Assembly: GCF_003287935.1 (NCBI RefSeq)
Contig: NZ_CP030287.1
Coordinates: 124,001-188,000, forward strand
DNA from: Streptomyces sp. ICC1
GTDB taxonomy: Bacteria > Actinomycetota > Actinomycetes > Streptomycetales > Streptomycetaceae
DNA length: 64,000 nt
Reading direction: 5' to 3'
Numbering within the stretch: position 1 is the stretch's first letter; every line of letters starts with the position of its first letter. The position numbers and the translations under genes are program-made. Shown piece after piece: positions 45,128-53,660 of this stretch. The notes under the pieces are model-generated. The model saw only the letters and a program-made list of their open reading frames with translations. It was not told the DNA's origin and did not search any database.

Positions 45128-46701
45128 CGCGTCCCGCCGTGTCCCCCCACGACGGCGAGGACGCGCAGCCCTCGAGCCTGCCCGTCCTGCTGGAGGCGGT
45201 CCTCAGCGTCGGCTCCGAACTCGAGCTGCGCAGCACCCTCCAGCACATCGTGGATTCGGCGGCCGAACTGTGCACGGCCCGGTACGCGGCGCTCGGGGTC
45301 ATCGACCCCGAGCGCGCCCGGCTGACCGAGCTGTTCACGACCGGCCTGACCGAAGCCGAGAGGGCGGCGATCCCCCACCTGCCGGACGGCCGCTGCGGCT
45401 TGCTCGGCACCCTGATCGCCGACCCGCGCCCGCTCGTGCTGGAGGACCTCACCCAAGATCCCCGAGCGGCCGGCTTCCCGCCCGGGCACCCGTCGATGCG
45501 CAGCTTCCTCGGCGTCCCCATCCGGGTCCACACCGAGGTCTTCGGCAACCTCTACCTCACCGAGAAGGCGGGCGGCGGCCCCTTCACGGACGCGGACCTC
45601 GCGCTGGTCCGCGTACTGGCCTCGCAGGCGGGCATAGCGATCGGCAACGCCCGGCTGTACGAGACGGTGCGCCGCCGGGAGCGCTGGATCGAGGGCGCCG
45701 CCGCCGTGACCACCACCCTGCTCGCGGGCCGGCCCGCGGCCGACGCGCTGATGTGCGTGGCCGAACGGGCGCGGCTGCTGGCGGACGCGGCCGCCGGGGT
45801 CGTCCTGCAGCCCACCGCGGAAGGCGGCATGGAGATCGTGGCCGCCTCCACCCAGGGGGACCCCGGGGACCTGGTGGGCACGGCCATCGCGCCGGGCTCG
45901 GCGGTCCTGGAACAACTCCTCGGCGGCGAGCCGGTCTTCATCGACGACTCGGCGACCGACCCCCGGATGACCACGCACGTGCGCGAGCGCTTCGGCCCCA
46001 GCATGATGCTGCCGCTGCAGAGCGGCGGCCAGCTGATCGGCACCCTCGCCCTGCCCCGGGTCCGCGGCGGCCCCCCCTACGACGCGGTCGACCGGCTGCT
46101 GGCCTCGCAGTTCGCCTCCCAGGCCGCGCTGGCCCTCGTACTGGCGGACGCCCAGCACGACCGCGAGCAGTTGGCCGTCTACGAGGACCGCGACCGCATC
46201 GCCCGGGACCTGCACGACCTGGTGGTGCAGCGGCTGTTCGCGACCGAGATGATGCTGGAGAGCACCCGGCGCCGCTCCGCCAACGCGCCCGCCGGCGACA
46301 CGGTCGGCGAGGAACTGAGCCGGGCGGTCGACGAGCTGGACTCCACGATCCAGGAGGTCCGCACGGCCATCTTCGCCCTCCAGCAGCCGCCCACGGACGC
46401 GCCGACGACCTTCCGCGGCCGGGTCCTGCGGGAGACCGGCGGGGCGGCGGTCCTGCTGGGCTTCCAGCCGTCGGTCCACTTCGCGGGCACGGTGGACGCG
46501 CTGTTGTCGGAGCCGGTGGCGGCCGACCTCCTCGCCGCGCTGCGCGGCGCGCTGGCCGCCGCGCACCGCCGCTCGGAGGTCACCTCCATCGAGGTCGAGG
46601 TCGACGCCGTCCCCGCCCGCGTCCGCCTCACCGTCTCCGACGACGGCCGCACGGAGGCGGGCACCCGGGGCACGACCCTGACGTGGGAGTCCCCGCTCTG
46701 A
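45124..46701 (+). CDS. GAF-domain histidine kinase with degenerate ATPase domain
   Basis: The 525-residue protein has two GAF domains (about residues 25-175 and 195-340) like DevS sensors. A HisKA_3 dimerisation helix follows, with the phospho-His in RIARDLHDLVVQRLFATEM. The ATPase part is reduced: the N-box reads RGALAAAHRRSEV without the Asn, and VSDDGRTEAGTRGTTLTW runs straight to the end with no second glycine box. It therefore probably cannot phosphorylate itself in the usual way. No response regulator is adjacent. It overlaps the MreB-like gene. Confidence 0.85.
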   Translation: MTRPAVSPHDGEDAQPSSLPVLLEAVLSVGSELELRSTLQHIVDSAAELCTARYAALGVIDPERARLTELFTTGLTEAERAAIPHLPDGRCGLLGTLIADPRPLVLEDLTQDPRAAGFPPGHPSMRSFLGVPIRVHTEVFGNLYLTEKAGGGPFTDADLALVRVLASQAGIAIGNARLYETVRRRERWIEGAAAVTTTLLAGRPAADALMCVAERARLLADAAAGVVLQPTAEGGMEIVAASTQGDPGDLVGTAIAPGSAVLEQLLGGEPVFIDDSATDPRMTTHVRERFGPSMMLPLQSGGQLIGTLALPRVRGGPPYDAVDRLLASQFASQAALALVLADAQHDREQLAVYEDRDRIARDLHDLVVQRLFATEMMLESTRRRSANAPAGDTVGEELSRAVDELDSTIQEVRTAIFALQQPPTDAPTTFRGRVLRETGGAAVLLGFQPSVHFAGTVDALLSEPVAADLLAALRGALAAAHRRSEVTSIEVEVDAVPARVRLTVSDDGRTEAGTRGTTLTWESPL

Positions 46702-46742
46702 ACCGGCCGCCGCCGTACTGGACGTACCGGTGTGGTCCGACA

Positions 46743-46796
46743 ACGCGGCGAGGTGCCGTGCCGGGCGCCGCGACCCGGTGGACCTTTCCGGTCACA
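46743..46796 (-). repeat. Dispersed ~54-bp repeat, copy 1 (inverted)
   Basis: Read on the minus strand it begins TGTGACCGGAAAGGTCCACC, and it is nearly identical (two substitutions over about 50 bp) to the plus-strand sequence at 51436-51489. It contains a CCGGG...CCCGG dyad. Confidence 0.85.
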
Positions 46797-46813
46797 GCAC
46801 CAGCGCGAGGCCC

Positions 46814-46819
46814 TAGGCT
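46814..46819 (+). promoter_or_regulatory. -10 box of a leaderless promoter (carboxyltransferase)
   Basis: TAGGCT ends 6 bases before the GTG at 46826; no ribosome site is present. Confidence 0.5.
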
Positions 46820-46825
46820 TGCGGC

Positions 46826-48172
46826 GTGACGAACCGCCTCTCGGCCCGCGCGGCCGTCGCCTCCGTGACCGACTCCGGCAGCTTCGAGGAACTGCCCGCG
46901 CCCCTCGGGGAGTCGGCCCCCGACGGCCCCCTCGGCTGGGCCGGCTACGACGACTCCCGCACGCGCGCGGCGCGGCGGACCGGCGAGGACGAGTCCGTCG
47001 TCGTCGGTACGGCCCTCCTCGGCGGACGTCCCGCCGTCGTGATCGCCTTCGAATTCGGCTTCCTCGGCGGGTCGCTGGGCGGGCGGACGGGCGACCGGCT
47101 CGAAGCCGCCCACGCCCACGCCCGCGCCCACCGGCTCCCCCTCGTCTCGCTCATCGCCACCGGCGGCTCCCGCATGCAGGAGGGCATGCTCGCGCTGACC
47201 CAGCTGCAGCGCGTGGCCCGCCAGTGCGCCCTCACCCGCGCGGCCGGGCTGGCGCAGATCGCCGTCCTTCGCGATCCCACCACCGGCGGCGGCTGGGCCA
47301 CCCTCGGCGCGGGGGCCGACGTGATCCTCGCGCTGCCCGGGGCGCAGGTCGGCTTCGCCGGGTCCCGGGTCCGGCCGGCGGACGCCGATCCGGCGGCCTA
47401 CAGCGCCGAGGGCCAGTACGCCGCCGGGCACGTCGACGCGGTCGTCCCCGCGGCGGAGCTGCCCGCGACCCTCGCCGCCTGGCTCCGCGTGCTGGCCGCG
47501 CCCCGCTCCGCCGGGCCCGTCGAGCCGCCCGCCGCGCTGGCCGACGTGGCGCCCCCGGCCACCGGGTGGGACGCCGTCCGCCTGGCCCGGGATCCCGGCC
47601 GGCCGCGCGCGGGGCGGTACCTGGACGCGTACTTCGAGCTCCGGCTGCCGCTGTCCGGGGACCGCGCGGGCGGCGTGGACCCCGGGATGCTGTGCGGTTT
47701 CGGGCTCCGGGAGGGCCGGGCCGTGGCCTACGCCGCCCAGTGCGGCACCGCCACCCGCCCGGCGGGCTACCGCACCGCGGCCCGCGTCGTCCGGCTCGCG
47801 GACCGGCTCGGCATCCCCGTGCTCACCCTGGTGGACACCCCGGGCGCGGCCAACGACGCCGCCGCCGAGCACGCGGGGGCGGGCGCCGCCATCGCCGACG
47901 CCTTCGCGGCGCTCGCCTCGGCCGCGGTGCCCTTGACCACCCTCCTGATCGGCGAGGGCGGCTCGGGCGGCGCCCTGGCCCTGGCCGCGCCGGGCAACAC
48001 CTGGGTCACCCCGGACAGCTACTTCTCGGTGATCGCCCCGGAGCTGGCGGCGGCCATCCTCAAGCGGCCCCCGGAGTCGGCCCCGGCGACGGCGGACCAA
48101 CTGCGCGTCCGCCCCCAGGACCTGGTCGCCCTGGGCGTCGCCCGCGGGATCGTCTCCCCCGCCAAGGACTGA
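46826..48172 (+). CDS. Fused acyl-CoA carboxylase carboxyltransferase
   Basis: The 448-residue protein combines a beta-subunit-like half (VVIAFEFGFLGGSLGGRTGDRL, ATGGSRMQEGM, DPTTGGGWATLGAGADV) and an alpha-subunit-like half (PVLTLVDTPGAAND, IGEGGSGGALALA, VIAPELAAAIL). There is no N-terminal zinc ribbon. Such fused crotonase-fold proteins transfer CO2 from carboxybiotin to acyl-CoA. No biotin carboxylase is nearby, so it must borrow one from elsewhere or have another role. Confidence 0.85.
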   Translation: MTNRLSARAAVASVTDSGSFEELPAPLGESAPDGPLGWAGYDDSRTRAARRTGEDESVVVGTALLGGRPAVVIAFEFGFLGGSLGGRTGDRLEAAHAHARAHRLPLVSLIATGGSRMQEGMLALTQLQRVARQCALTRAAGLAQIAVLRDPTTGGGWATLGAGADVILALPGAQVGFAGSRVRPADADPAAYSAEGQYAAGHVDAVVPAAELPATLAAWLRVLAAPRSAGPVEPPAALADVAPPATGWDAVRLARDPGRPRAGRYLDAYFELRLPLSGDRAGGVDPGMLCGFGLREGRAVAYAAQCGTATRPAGYRTAARVVRLADRLGIPVLTLVDTPGAANDAAAEHAGAGAAIADAFAALASAAVPLTTLLIGEGGSGGALALAAPGNTWVTPDSYFSVIAPELAAAILKRPPESAPATADQLRVRPQDLVALGVARGIVSPAKD

Positions 48173-48180
48173 CGGCCCGC

Positions 48181-48740
48181 TCAGCGGCCCCAGGCCCGCG
48201 CCGGGAGCTTCACGTCCACCCGGTACAGCCGGGTGGTCCGCTGCGCCAGGCGTCGAAGTCCCCGATCGGCGTCTTGCGCGCGGTGCGCAGGCCCGGCCCC
48301 TCCGCCGGCGCGGCCACCTTCGAGGCGTCCGTCGCGCCCAGGGGGTCGGCGGCGTACAGCCGTGCCGTGATCTCGAACTGCTGGGTGAAGCCGCGCTCCA
48401 GCACGATCAGCCGGCCGTCGCGCGTCGGCGCGAGCTCCACCAGCCCGTGCCCGGCGGCCACCGGGTAGGCGTACCGCCGGCCCGGGACGAACTCCCCGCC
48501 GCCGCCGCGCCGTTCCCAGGTCTGGATTCCGCCGCAGCGTCCGCCCCAGCGCGTCCTTGCCGTCACGGAGAGCCCGGAGAGCCCGCCGACCGGCTTCCCG
48601 TCGAGGGTGGCCTTGTCGAGGGAGTCCGAGTAGCCCGCGACGGAGAGGTACGGCGAGCAGGAGCGGTCCCGCTTCGGCCCCCCGGTGTCCGCGAGGGCCT
48701 GCGGGGCCCCTTTCGCATCCGGCCGAATGCGCCCGCGCAC
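48181..48740 (-). pseudogene. Decayed phytase-like esterase
   Basis: The readable parts match the 'esterase-like activity of phytase' family: [27 protein letters not shown], then [20 protein letters not shown] and [18 protein letters not shown]. The middle ~150 residues of the family are missing, and the region before the C-terminus is shortened. The true end ([20 protein letters not shown]) is in another frame from the main ORF, which stops early at 48210. Several deletions plus a frameshift point to a dead gene. Confidence 0.7.
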
Positions 48741-48749
48741 CCGCCCCGC

Positions 48750-50021
48750 TCAGGCCTTCGGGTCCAGCGCGTCGTAGCGGGCGAACCCCCGCCACCGCAG
48801 GGCCAGCAGCCCGAGCACGAGCACGCAGCCGAGCCCGCCGCCCGTGATCGCGACGGTCGGGGAGGAGAGGTCGGCGACGGTGCCGGCGATGAAGTCCCCG
48901 AGCCGGGGCCCGCCCGCGACGACCACGATGAAGACGCCCTGGAGCCGGCCCCGCATGTCGTCGGGGGTGGCCGCCTGGAGCATCGTGGTGCGGAACACCA
49001 TCGAGATGGTGTCGGCGCAGCCGGCCAGGGCCAGGAAGAACAGCCCGAGCCAGAGGTTGCGGGTCAGTCCGAACACGGCGATGGCCAGCCCCCACGCGGC
49101 GACGGCGATCAGGATCGCGACCCCGTGCCGGCGGATCCGCCCCTGCCAGCCGGAGAACAGCCCGCCCAGCAGCGCGCCCACGGCGGGGGCGGCCACCAGC
49201 AGTCCGACCGTCTTGGCGTCGCCGCCGAACCAGAGCACGGCGACGGCCGGGAACAGCGCCTTCGGCTGGGCCAGCACCATCGCGGCCAGGTCGGAGAAGA
49301 AGGTCATCCGGATGTTGGGCCGGGTCCCGAGGAAGCGCAGGCCGTCGAGGACGGAGGCCCGGCCCGTGCGGCCCTCCGCCCGGTCGGGCCGCATCGCCGG
49401 CAGCCGCCAGGTCGCGTAGAGGGCGGCGCCGAAGGTGACGGCGTCGATCAGGTAGGCGGCCTGGTAGCCCCACCAGCCGACGATGAACCCGCCCAGCATC
49501 GGCCCGGCCGTCATGCCGAAGGTCATGGTCACGGAGTTCAGGGCGTTGGCGGCGGGCAGTTGCTCCGCGGGGAGCAGCCGCGGGATCATCGCGGAGCGGG
49601 CCGGACCGTTCAGCGCCCCGCACACGGACTGCAGCGCGACCACGGCGTACAGCAGCCAGACCCGGTGGTAGTCGAGCAGCGCGGCGCCGGCCAGCCCGAT
49701 CGACAGGGCGGTCAGGCAGAGCGAGCTGTAGAGGCCGAGCTTGCGGCGGTCGACGGTGTCGGCGACGGCGCCGCCGTAGAGCCCGAAGGCGACGAGCGGG
49801 ACGAGCGAGAAGAGCCCGACCAGTCCGACGGAGAAGCTGGATCCGGTGATCTCGTACACCTGGAGCGAGATCGCGAGTGCGGTCATCGCCTGGCCCAGCC
49901 AGGAAATGGTCCCGCCGAACCACAGCCGGCGGTAGTCCGGGGAGGTCTTCAGCGGGGTGAGGTCGGCGAATATGCGGCGCCGGGGGCGGATGGGCGACTG
50001 GGGAACGGTTGTACGAGTCAC
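48750..50021 (-). CDS. MFS transporter, EntS-like (MFS_3)
   Basis: The 423-residue, 12-helix transporter has YRRLWFGGTISWLGQAMTAL, the motif-A loop YGGAVADTVDRRKLGLYSS and ALNGPARSAMIPRLLP, typical of the MFS_3 / enterobactin-exporter-like group. The substrate is unknown, and no siderophore genes are near. GTG start with a TACCAT box 5 bases upstream on the minus strand. Confidence 0.9.
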   Translation of the reverse strand: MTRTTVPQSPIRPRRRIFADLTPLKTSPDYRRLWFGGTISWLGQAMTALAISLQVYEITGSSFSVGLVGLFSLVPLVAFGLYGGAVADTVDRRKLGLYSSLCLTALSIGLAGAALLDYHRVWLLYAVVALQSVCGALNGPARSAMIPRLLPAEQLPAANALNSVTMTFGMTAGPMLGGFIVGWWGYQAAYLIDAVTFGAALYATWRLPAMRPDRAEGRTGRASVLDGLRFLGTRPNIRMTFFSDLAAMVLAQPKALFPAVAVLWFGGDAKTVGLLVAAPAVGALLGGLFSGWQGRIRRHGVAILIAVAAWGLAIAVFGLTRNLWLGLFFLALAGCADTISMVFRTTMLQAATPDDMRGRLQGVFIVVVAGGPRLGDFIAGTVADLSSPTVAITGGGLGCVLVLGLLALRWRGFARYDALDPKA

Positions 50022-50246
50022 GAGCGATGGTAACCAGGCGGCCGCCGGGGCCCCGTGGGGCCGGACCCCCCTCACGCACCTGTTCACGCACCCGCAACAG
50101 TCGCCCCACCGCGATCCGGCGCCCCAGGGGCGGGTGCCTTTTACCGGTAACCCGCCACCACCACCGGACATTTGACCGAATAGACGTGCGCTCCTCGCCG
50201 GGAGTTCAGCTCATGATGAAAAGACTCGTATGTCCAGGGAGGCGTA

Positions 50247-51431
50247 GTGATCGAACCTGGCACCAGCACCACGAGCACCGGCACCGCGCGCACCGGTACC
50301 ACGCGCACCGGAACTCCGAGCGCGATCGATGGGCTCTTCCCCCTCACCGTGGGGGTCGAGGAGGAGTTCCTCCTCGTCGACGCCCGCACGCTGCGGGTGG
50401 TCCCGGCCGCCCCGCTCGTCCTCTCCACCGCCGCCGGACTCCCCCACGAACTGCACGCGGAGGGCACCCGCTACCAGGTGGAGATCGCCACCCCCGTCGC
50501 CGACTCGGCCGTCACCCTGCGCAGAGACCTCGCCGGGCTGCGGCGCACCCTCGCCCGGGCGGCCCGCGCCCACGGCTGCCGGCTGCTGGCCGCGCCGTCC
50601 CCGGTGATCGCCGTGGAGGGCCCGCTCCATCTGACCGACGACGAGCCCCGCCAGCGCGAGCAGCACCGGCGGTTCGGCGCGCTCACCGACACCCTCGTCA
50701 GCTGCGGCCGGCACATCCACATCGGCACCCTCGACGTGGACACGGCCGTCGCGGTGTCCAACCGGGTCAGGCCCTGGCTGCCCACGCTGATCGCGCTGGC
50801 GGCCAACTCCCCCTTCTGGGGCGGCCGCGACACCGGGCACGCGAGCTGGCGGGCGATGGCCTGGTCGGGCTGGCCCTCGGCCGGCCCGCCCCCGCACTTC
50901 ACCTCGACGGCGCACTTCCGGCGCTCGGTGCAGACCCTGCTCGGGTCCGGCGCGGCCCTGGACACCAAGATGGTCTATTGGGACCTGCGCCCCTCGGGGA
51001 ACTGGCCGACGCTCGAATTCCGGGCTCCCGACATGTCCCCGGACATCGACACGGCCGTCCTGCAGGCCGAGCTGGCCCGCGCCCTGGTGGCGACGGCGCT
51101 GCGCGAGATCTCCGAGCAGCGTCCCGACCCGCCCGTACGGGACGACGTACTGCGCCTCGCGCGCTGGCGGGCGGCCCACGACGGGCTGGAGGGGTTCGGC
51201 CTGGACCCGTACACCGGCGCCGAACTCCCGGCGGCGGACCTGGCGGAGGCCCTGCTCGACCTGGTGGCCCCCGAACTGGCCGCCTCCGGCGACCTCGACC
51301 ACGCGGCCAAGACGATGGCCGCACTGCTGCGCGACGGCTCGGGCGCCCACCGCCAGCGGGCGGCCTTCGCCCGGCGCGGGGACCTGATGGACGTCCTGCG
51401 CCACCTGGCGGACGAAACGGAGGCCTTCTAG
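50247..51431 (+). CDS. Carboxylate-amine ligase, YbdK/GCS2 family
   Basis: The 394-residue protein has the GCS2 signature LTVGVEEEFLLVDARTLR, EGTRYQVEIATPV, CGRHIHIGTLD and DLRPSGNWPTLEFRAPD. YbdK proteins have weak glutamate-cysteine ligase activity and an uncertain biological role. The first 25 residues are a Thr/Gly/Ser repeat encoded by imperfect 12-bp units. AGGGAGG lies 4 bases before the GTG. A TTACCGGTAA palindrome at 50141-50150 in the spacer could be a control site. Confidence 0.9.
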   Translation: MIEPGTSTTSTGTARTGTTRTGTPSAIDGLFPLTVGVEEEFLLVDARTLRVVPAAPLVLSTAAGLPHELHAEGTRYQVEIATPVADSAVTLRRDLAGLRRTLARAARAHGCRLLAAPSPVIAVEGPLHLTDDEPRQREQHRRFGALTDTLVSCGRHIHIGTLDVDTAVAVSNRVRPWLPTLIALAANSPFWGGRDTGHASWRAMAWSGWPSAGPPPHFTSTAHFRRSVQTLLGSGAALDTKMVYWDLRPSGNWPTLEFRAPDMSPDIDTAVLQAELARALVATALREISEQRPDPPVRDDVLRLARWRAAHDGLEGFGLDPYTGAELPAADLAEALLDLVAPELAASGDLDHAAKTMAALLRDGSGAHRQRAAFARRGDLMDVLRHLADETEAF

Positions 51432-51435
51432 TTTC

Positions 51436-51489
51436 TGTGACCGGGAAGGTCCACCGGGTCGCGGCGCCCGGCACGACACCTCGCCGCCG
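51436..51489 (+). repeat. Dispersed ~54-bp repeat, copy 2
   Basis: This is the plus-strand copy (TGTGACCGGGAAGGTCCACC...) of the sequence found inverted at 46743-46796. It begins 5 bases after the YbdK stop codon. Confidence 0.85.
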
Positions 51490-51495
51490 TCCCGC

Positions 51496-51556
51496 GGAAA
51501 CGCCAAGCCGCAGGTGCGATCGTTTCTGCACCTGCGGCTCGCAGGGGGGCGGGCGG
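51496..51556. repeat. Hairpin repeat A (direct partner at 57189)
   Basis: It starts GGAAACGCC, forms an 11-bp perfect stem AGCCGCAGGTG/CACCTGCGGCT and continues into CTCGCAGGGGGGCGGG. It is about 85% identical, in the same orientation, to 57189-57250. The stem alone can act as a terminator for the YbdK gene. Confidence 0.8.
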
Positions 51557-51892
51557 TGGCGCGGGCCCGCGCCGGTCGGCAACCGGCCAGGAAAGGCCTG
51601 CTTGCGCCCCTCCGCCGGACCTGGCACCGGGCTATGCTGCGAACAGAACGTCCCCGTTCCAGACCCTGACGGCGCGTTGCCTGCCACAGATTTCCGCGTC
51701 CGGCCCGGACCCCCAGGTCCGCCCGCCCCGGCGCATCCGAGGGCACGGCTCGTCCGCATCCTGGGACTCAGGCCGCCGGACCGGCCGTCACCCGCCGCGC
51801 ACGCACACCCACACCGGGAAGTGCCTGGAGGGGCCGGGGAGTTCGGCGCCGAACGGCGCTGCCCGACTGGTCCCGAACCGAGGCACCCCATC
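51557..51892. other. Spacer before the STAS gene
   Basis: No gene is seen. A GGGCTATGCTGCG stretch near 51630 offers a TATGCT -10 candidate but no convincing -35. The rest is Pro/Arg-codon-like GC-rich sequence with no conserved frame. It may be the long 5' leader of the STAS operon. Confidence 0.4.
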
Positions 51893-52237
51893 ATGCGTGT
51901 CCCCGATCCGAACGCCCACCGGTACGACGAGAGCAGCCGCGTGCTGATCTCGCCCACCGGAGAGATCGACCTGTCGACCGTCGACTCGCTGCGCACCTCC
52001 CTGTCCCAATGCCTGCACGACGGCGTCCGTACCGTCGACGTCGACCTGTCCGCCGTCACCTTCTGCGACTGCAGGTGCCTCAACGTCCTGCTTTCGGCGT
52101 GGTGGCGCATCACGGCGGCCGGGGGAACCCTGCACCTGCACCACCCGCCGCCCGTACTGGTCCGGATGATCGACATCACCCGTACCGGTTTCCTGCTCGG
52201 CGACCGGCCCGCTCCCGCGCTCGGAGTCGCGCTGTGA
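51893..52237 (+). CDS. STAS-domain protein lacking the phospho-serine
   Basis: The 114-residue protein is a single STAS domain of the anti-anti-sigma type: VLISPTGEIDLSTVDSLRTSL, then VDVDLSAVTFCDCRCLNVLL. In functional antagonists the second stretch reads D-S-S/T-G; here it is D-C-R-C, so the Ser phosphorylated by anti-sigma kinases is replaced by Cys. It is the first gene of a four-gene run with GTGA overlaps. It could be a constitutive antagonist or a redox-sensing variant. Confidence 0.85.
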   Translation: MRVPDPNAHRYDESSRVLISPTGEIDLSTVDSLRTSLSQCLHDGVRTVDVDLSAVTFCDCRCLNVLLSAWWRITAAGGTLHLHHPPPVLVRMIDITRTGFLLGDRPAPALGVAL

Positions 52238-52911
52238 CGGACACCGCGCCGCCGGGGCGCCCGCAACGGGGCCGCCGCACGGCGCTGTCCGGTCCGGACG
52301 CCTTGGCCGAGCTCCGCCTGCGGCGGCTGAACCGGTGGCAGGCCGAAGGGCTGAAGAAGGACGTGGCGGACCTGTACGTACTGTCCTCGCGCCCGGTGGC
52401 CGGTACGGCCCACAGCAGCAGGGAGGCCTTCCTGCACCGGCTCACGGGCGACGTCCGGCGGCCCGGATTCGCCATGCTGGTCGCGGAGCGGCCCGCCTTG
52501 TCCGGATGCGTCTTCGGCTTCCCCCTGCGGCGCGACGGCTCATGGTGGCGCGGGTTCCTCGGGGCCCTTCCCCGGGATGTCGAACAGCTCACCGCCTCCG
52601 GCCACGCCTTCGCCATCAGCGAAGTCGTGGTCGCCCCGCACGAACGGGCCCTCACCGTCGGCCGGCGGCTGCAGGAGCGGCTGCTCGACGACCATCGGGC
52701 CTCGCTCGGCGCCACCCTGGTGCCCGAGTCCGACATCAGGGCCCTGAAGGCCTTCCAGTCCTGGGGATGGCGCGAGATCGGAGAGGTCCACAGGCCGCCC
52801 GGTAGGACGATGATCCGGGCCCTGGTCCTGCCCCTCGGCCGTCCGGCGGCGACCACGACCACGACCAGCACGTCGCAGCACCTCGACGGCCTTCGGCGGC
52901 CGAAACGGTGA
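52234..52911 (+). CDS. GNAT-fold acetyltransferase-like protein
   Basis: The 225-residue protein has the GNAT core with FAISEVVVAPHERALTVGRRLQERLLDD, corresponding to beta-4 and the acetyl-CoA loop, and LKAFQSWGWREIGEV near the end of the domain. The acyl-CoA loop (RALTVGRR) deviates from the usual RGxGxG. The C-terminus has a Thr run (ATTTTTTSTS). The GTG overlaps the STAS stop by 4 bases, and its stop is overlapped by the next gene, so the three are co-translated. Confidence 0.75.
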   Translation: MTDTAPPGRPQRGRRTALSGPDALAELRLRRLNRWQAEGLKKDVADLYVLSSRPVAGTAHSSREAFLHRLTGDVRRPGFAMLVAERPALSGCVFGFPLRRDGSWWRGFLGALPRDVEQLTASGHAFAISEVVVAPHERALTVGRRLQERLLDDHRASLGATLVPESDIRALKAFQSWGWREIGEVHRPPGRTMIRALVLPLGRPAATTTTTSTSQHLDGLRRPKR

Positions 52912-53642
52912 CGGGTGGCCGATCGGCCAGGATCCGGGTGCTGGTGGCCGAGCAGGCGGCCCGGCGCGGCGCACGGGTCGCGGTGGTGGACGTGTGCACG
53001 GCCGACGTGGCCGCGCTCCCGATCGGCGGAGCCGGGGTGTCGGCCATGTCCCGGACGGCGGCCGGGCATCCGCTGTGCGCCACCGGCCCGGTGAGCGAGC
53101 GGATCGAAGACCTCCAGCTCACTTTGGGCGAAGGCCCCGGTGTGGACGCCTTCGCCCTCGGGTCCGCCGTCCTGGCGCCCGATCTGCGGGCCGACGGGGA
53201 ACGGCGCCGATGGCCCGCCTTCGCCCCGGAGGCCGCCGCCGCCGGCGCGGCGGCGCTGTTCGCGTTCCCGCTGCGGATCGGTGCGATCAGTCCCGGAGTC
53301 CTGGACCTCTACTCCGACGTGCCGCTCGAGCTGGCCCCCGGGGAACTGGCCGATGCCATGGTGTTCGCCGACACCGCCACGCTCGTGCTCCTCGGCACGC
53401 GGATCGACCCGAGGGGTGGGTCCCTCGGGGACCTCGGCGGCTACCGGGCCGAGGTCGACCAGGCCACCGGGATGCTCACCGTCCAGCTCGGCGTGGGGAT
53501 CGAGGAGGCGTTCGTCCGCCTGCGGGCCTACGCCTACACCCACGGGCGGCGGCTCGCCGAGGTGGCCGCCGACGTGGTGGCCCGCCGACTGCGGTTCACG
53601 CCGGACCCGGACGAGGATCAGAGCGCATCCGACGATGCCTGA
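52908..53642 (+). CDS. GAF-ANTAR regulator, first copy
   Basis: The 244-residue protein has an N-terminal GAF domain (LGEGPGVDAFALGSAVLAPDLR, FAFPLRIGAISPGVLDLY) and a C-terminal ANTAR helical bundle (DQATGMLTVQLGVGIEEAFVRLRAYAYTHGRRLAEVA). ANTAR domains bind paired RNA hairpins and prevent termination. The usual Lys-rich QAKG stretch is replaced by DQATGML. Its GTG overlaps the GNAT stop (GTGA). Confidence 0.88.
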   Translation: MTGGRSARIRVLVAEQAARRGARVAVVDVCTADVAALPIGGAGVSAMSRTAAGHPLCATGPVSERIEDLQLTLGEGPGVDAFALGSAVLAPDLRADGERRRWPAFAPEAAAAGAAALFAFPLRIGAISPGVLDLYSDVPLELAPGELADAMVFADTATLVLLGTRIDPRGGSLGDLGGYRAEVDQATGMLTVQLGVGIEEAFVRLRAYAYTHGRRLAEVAADVVARRLRFTPDPDEDQSASDDA

Positions 53643-53660
53643 CAACAGAAGGTGTGCACG

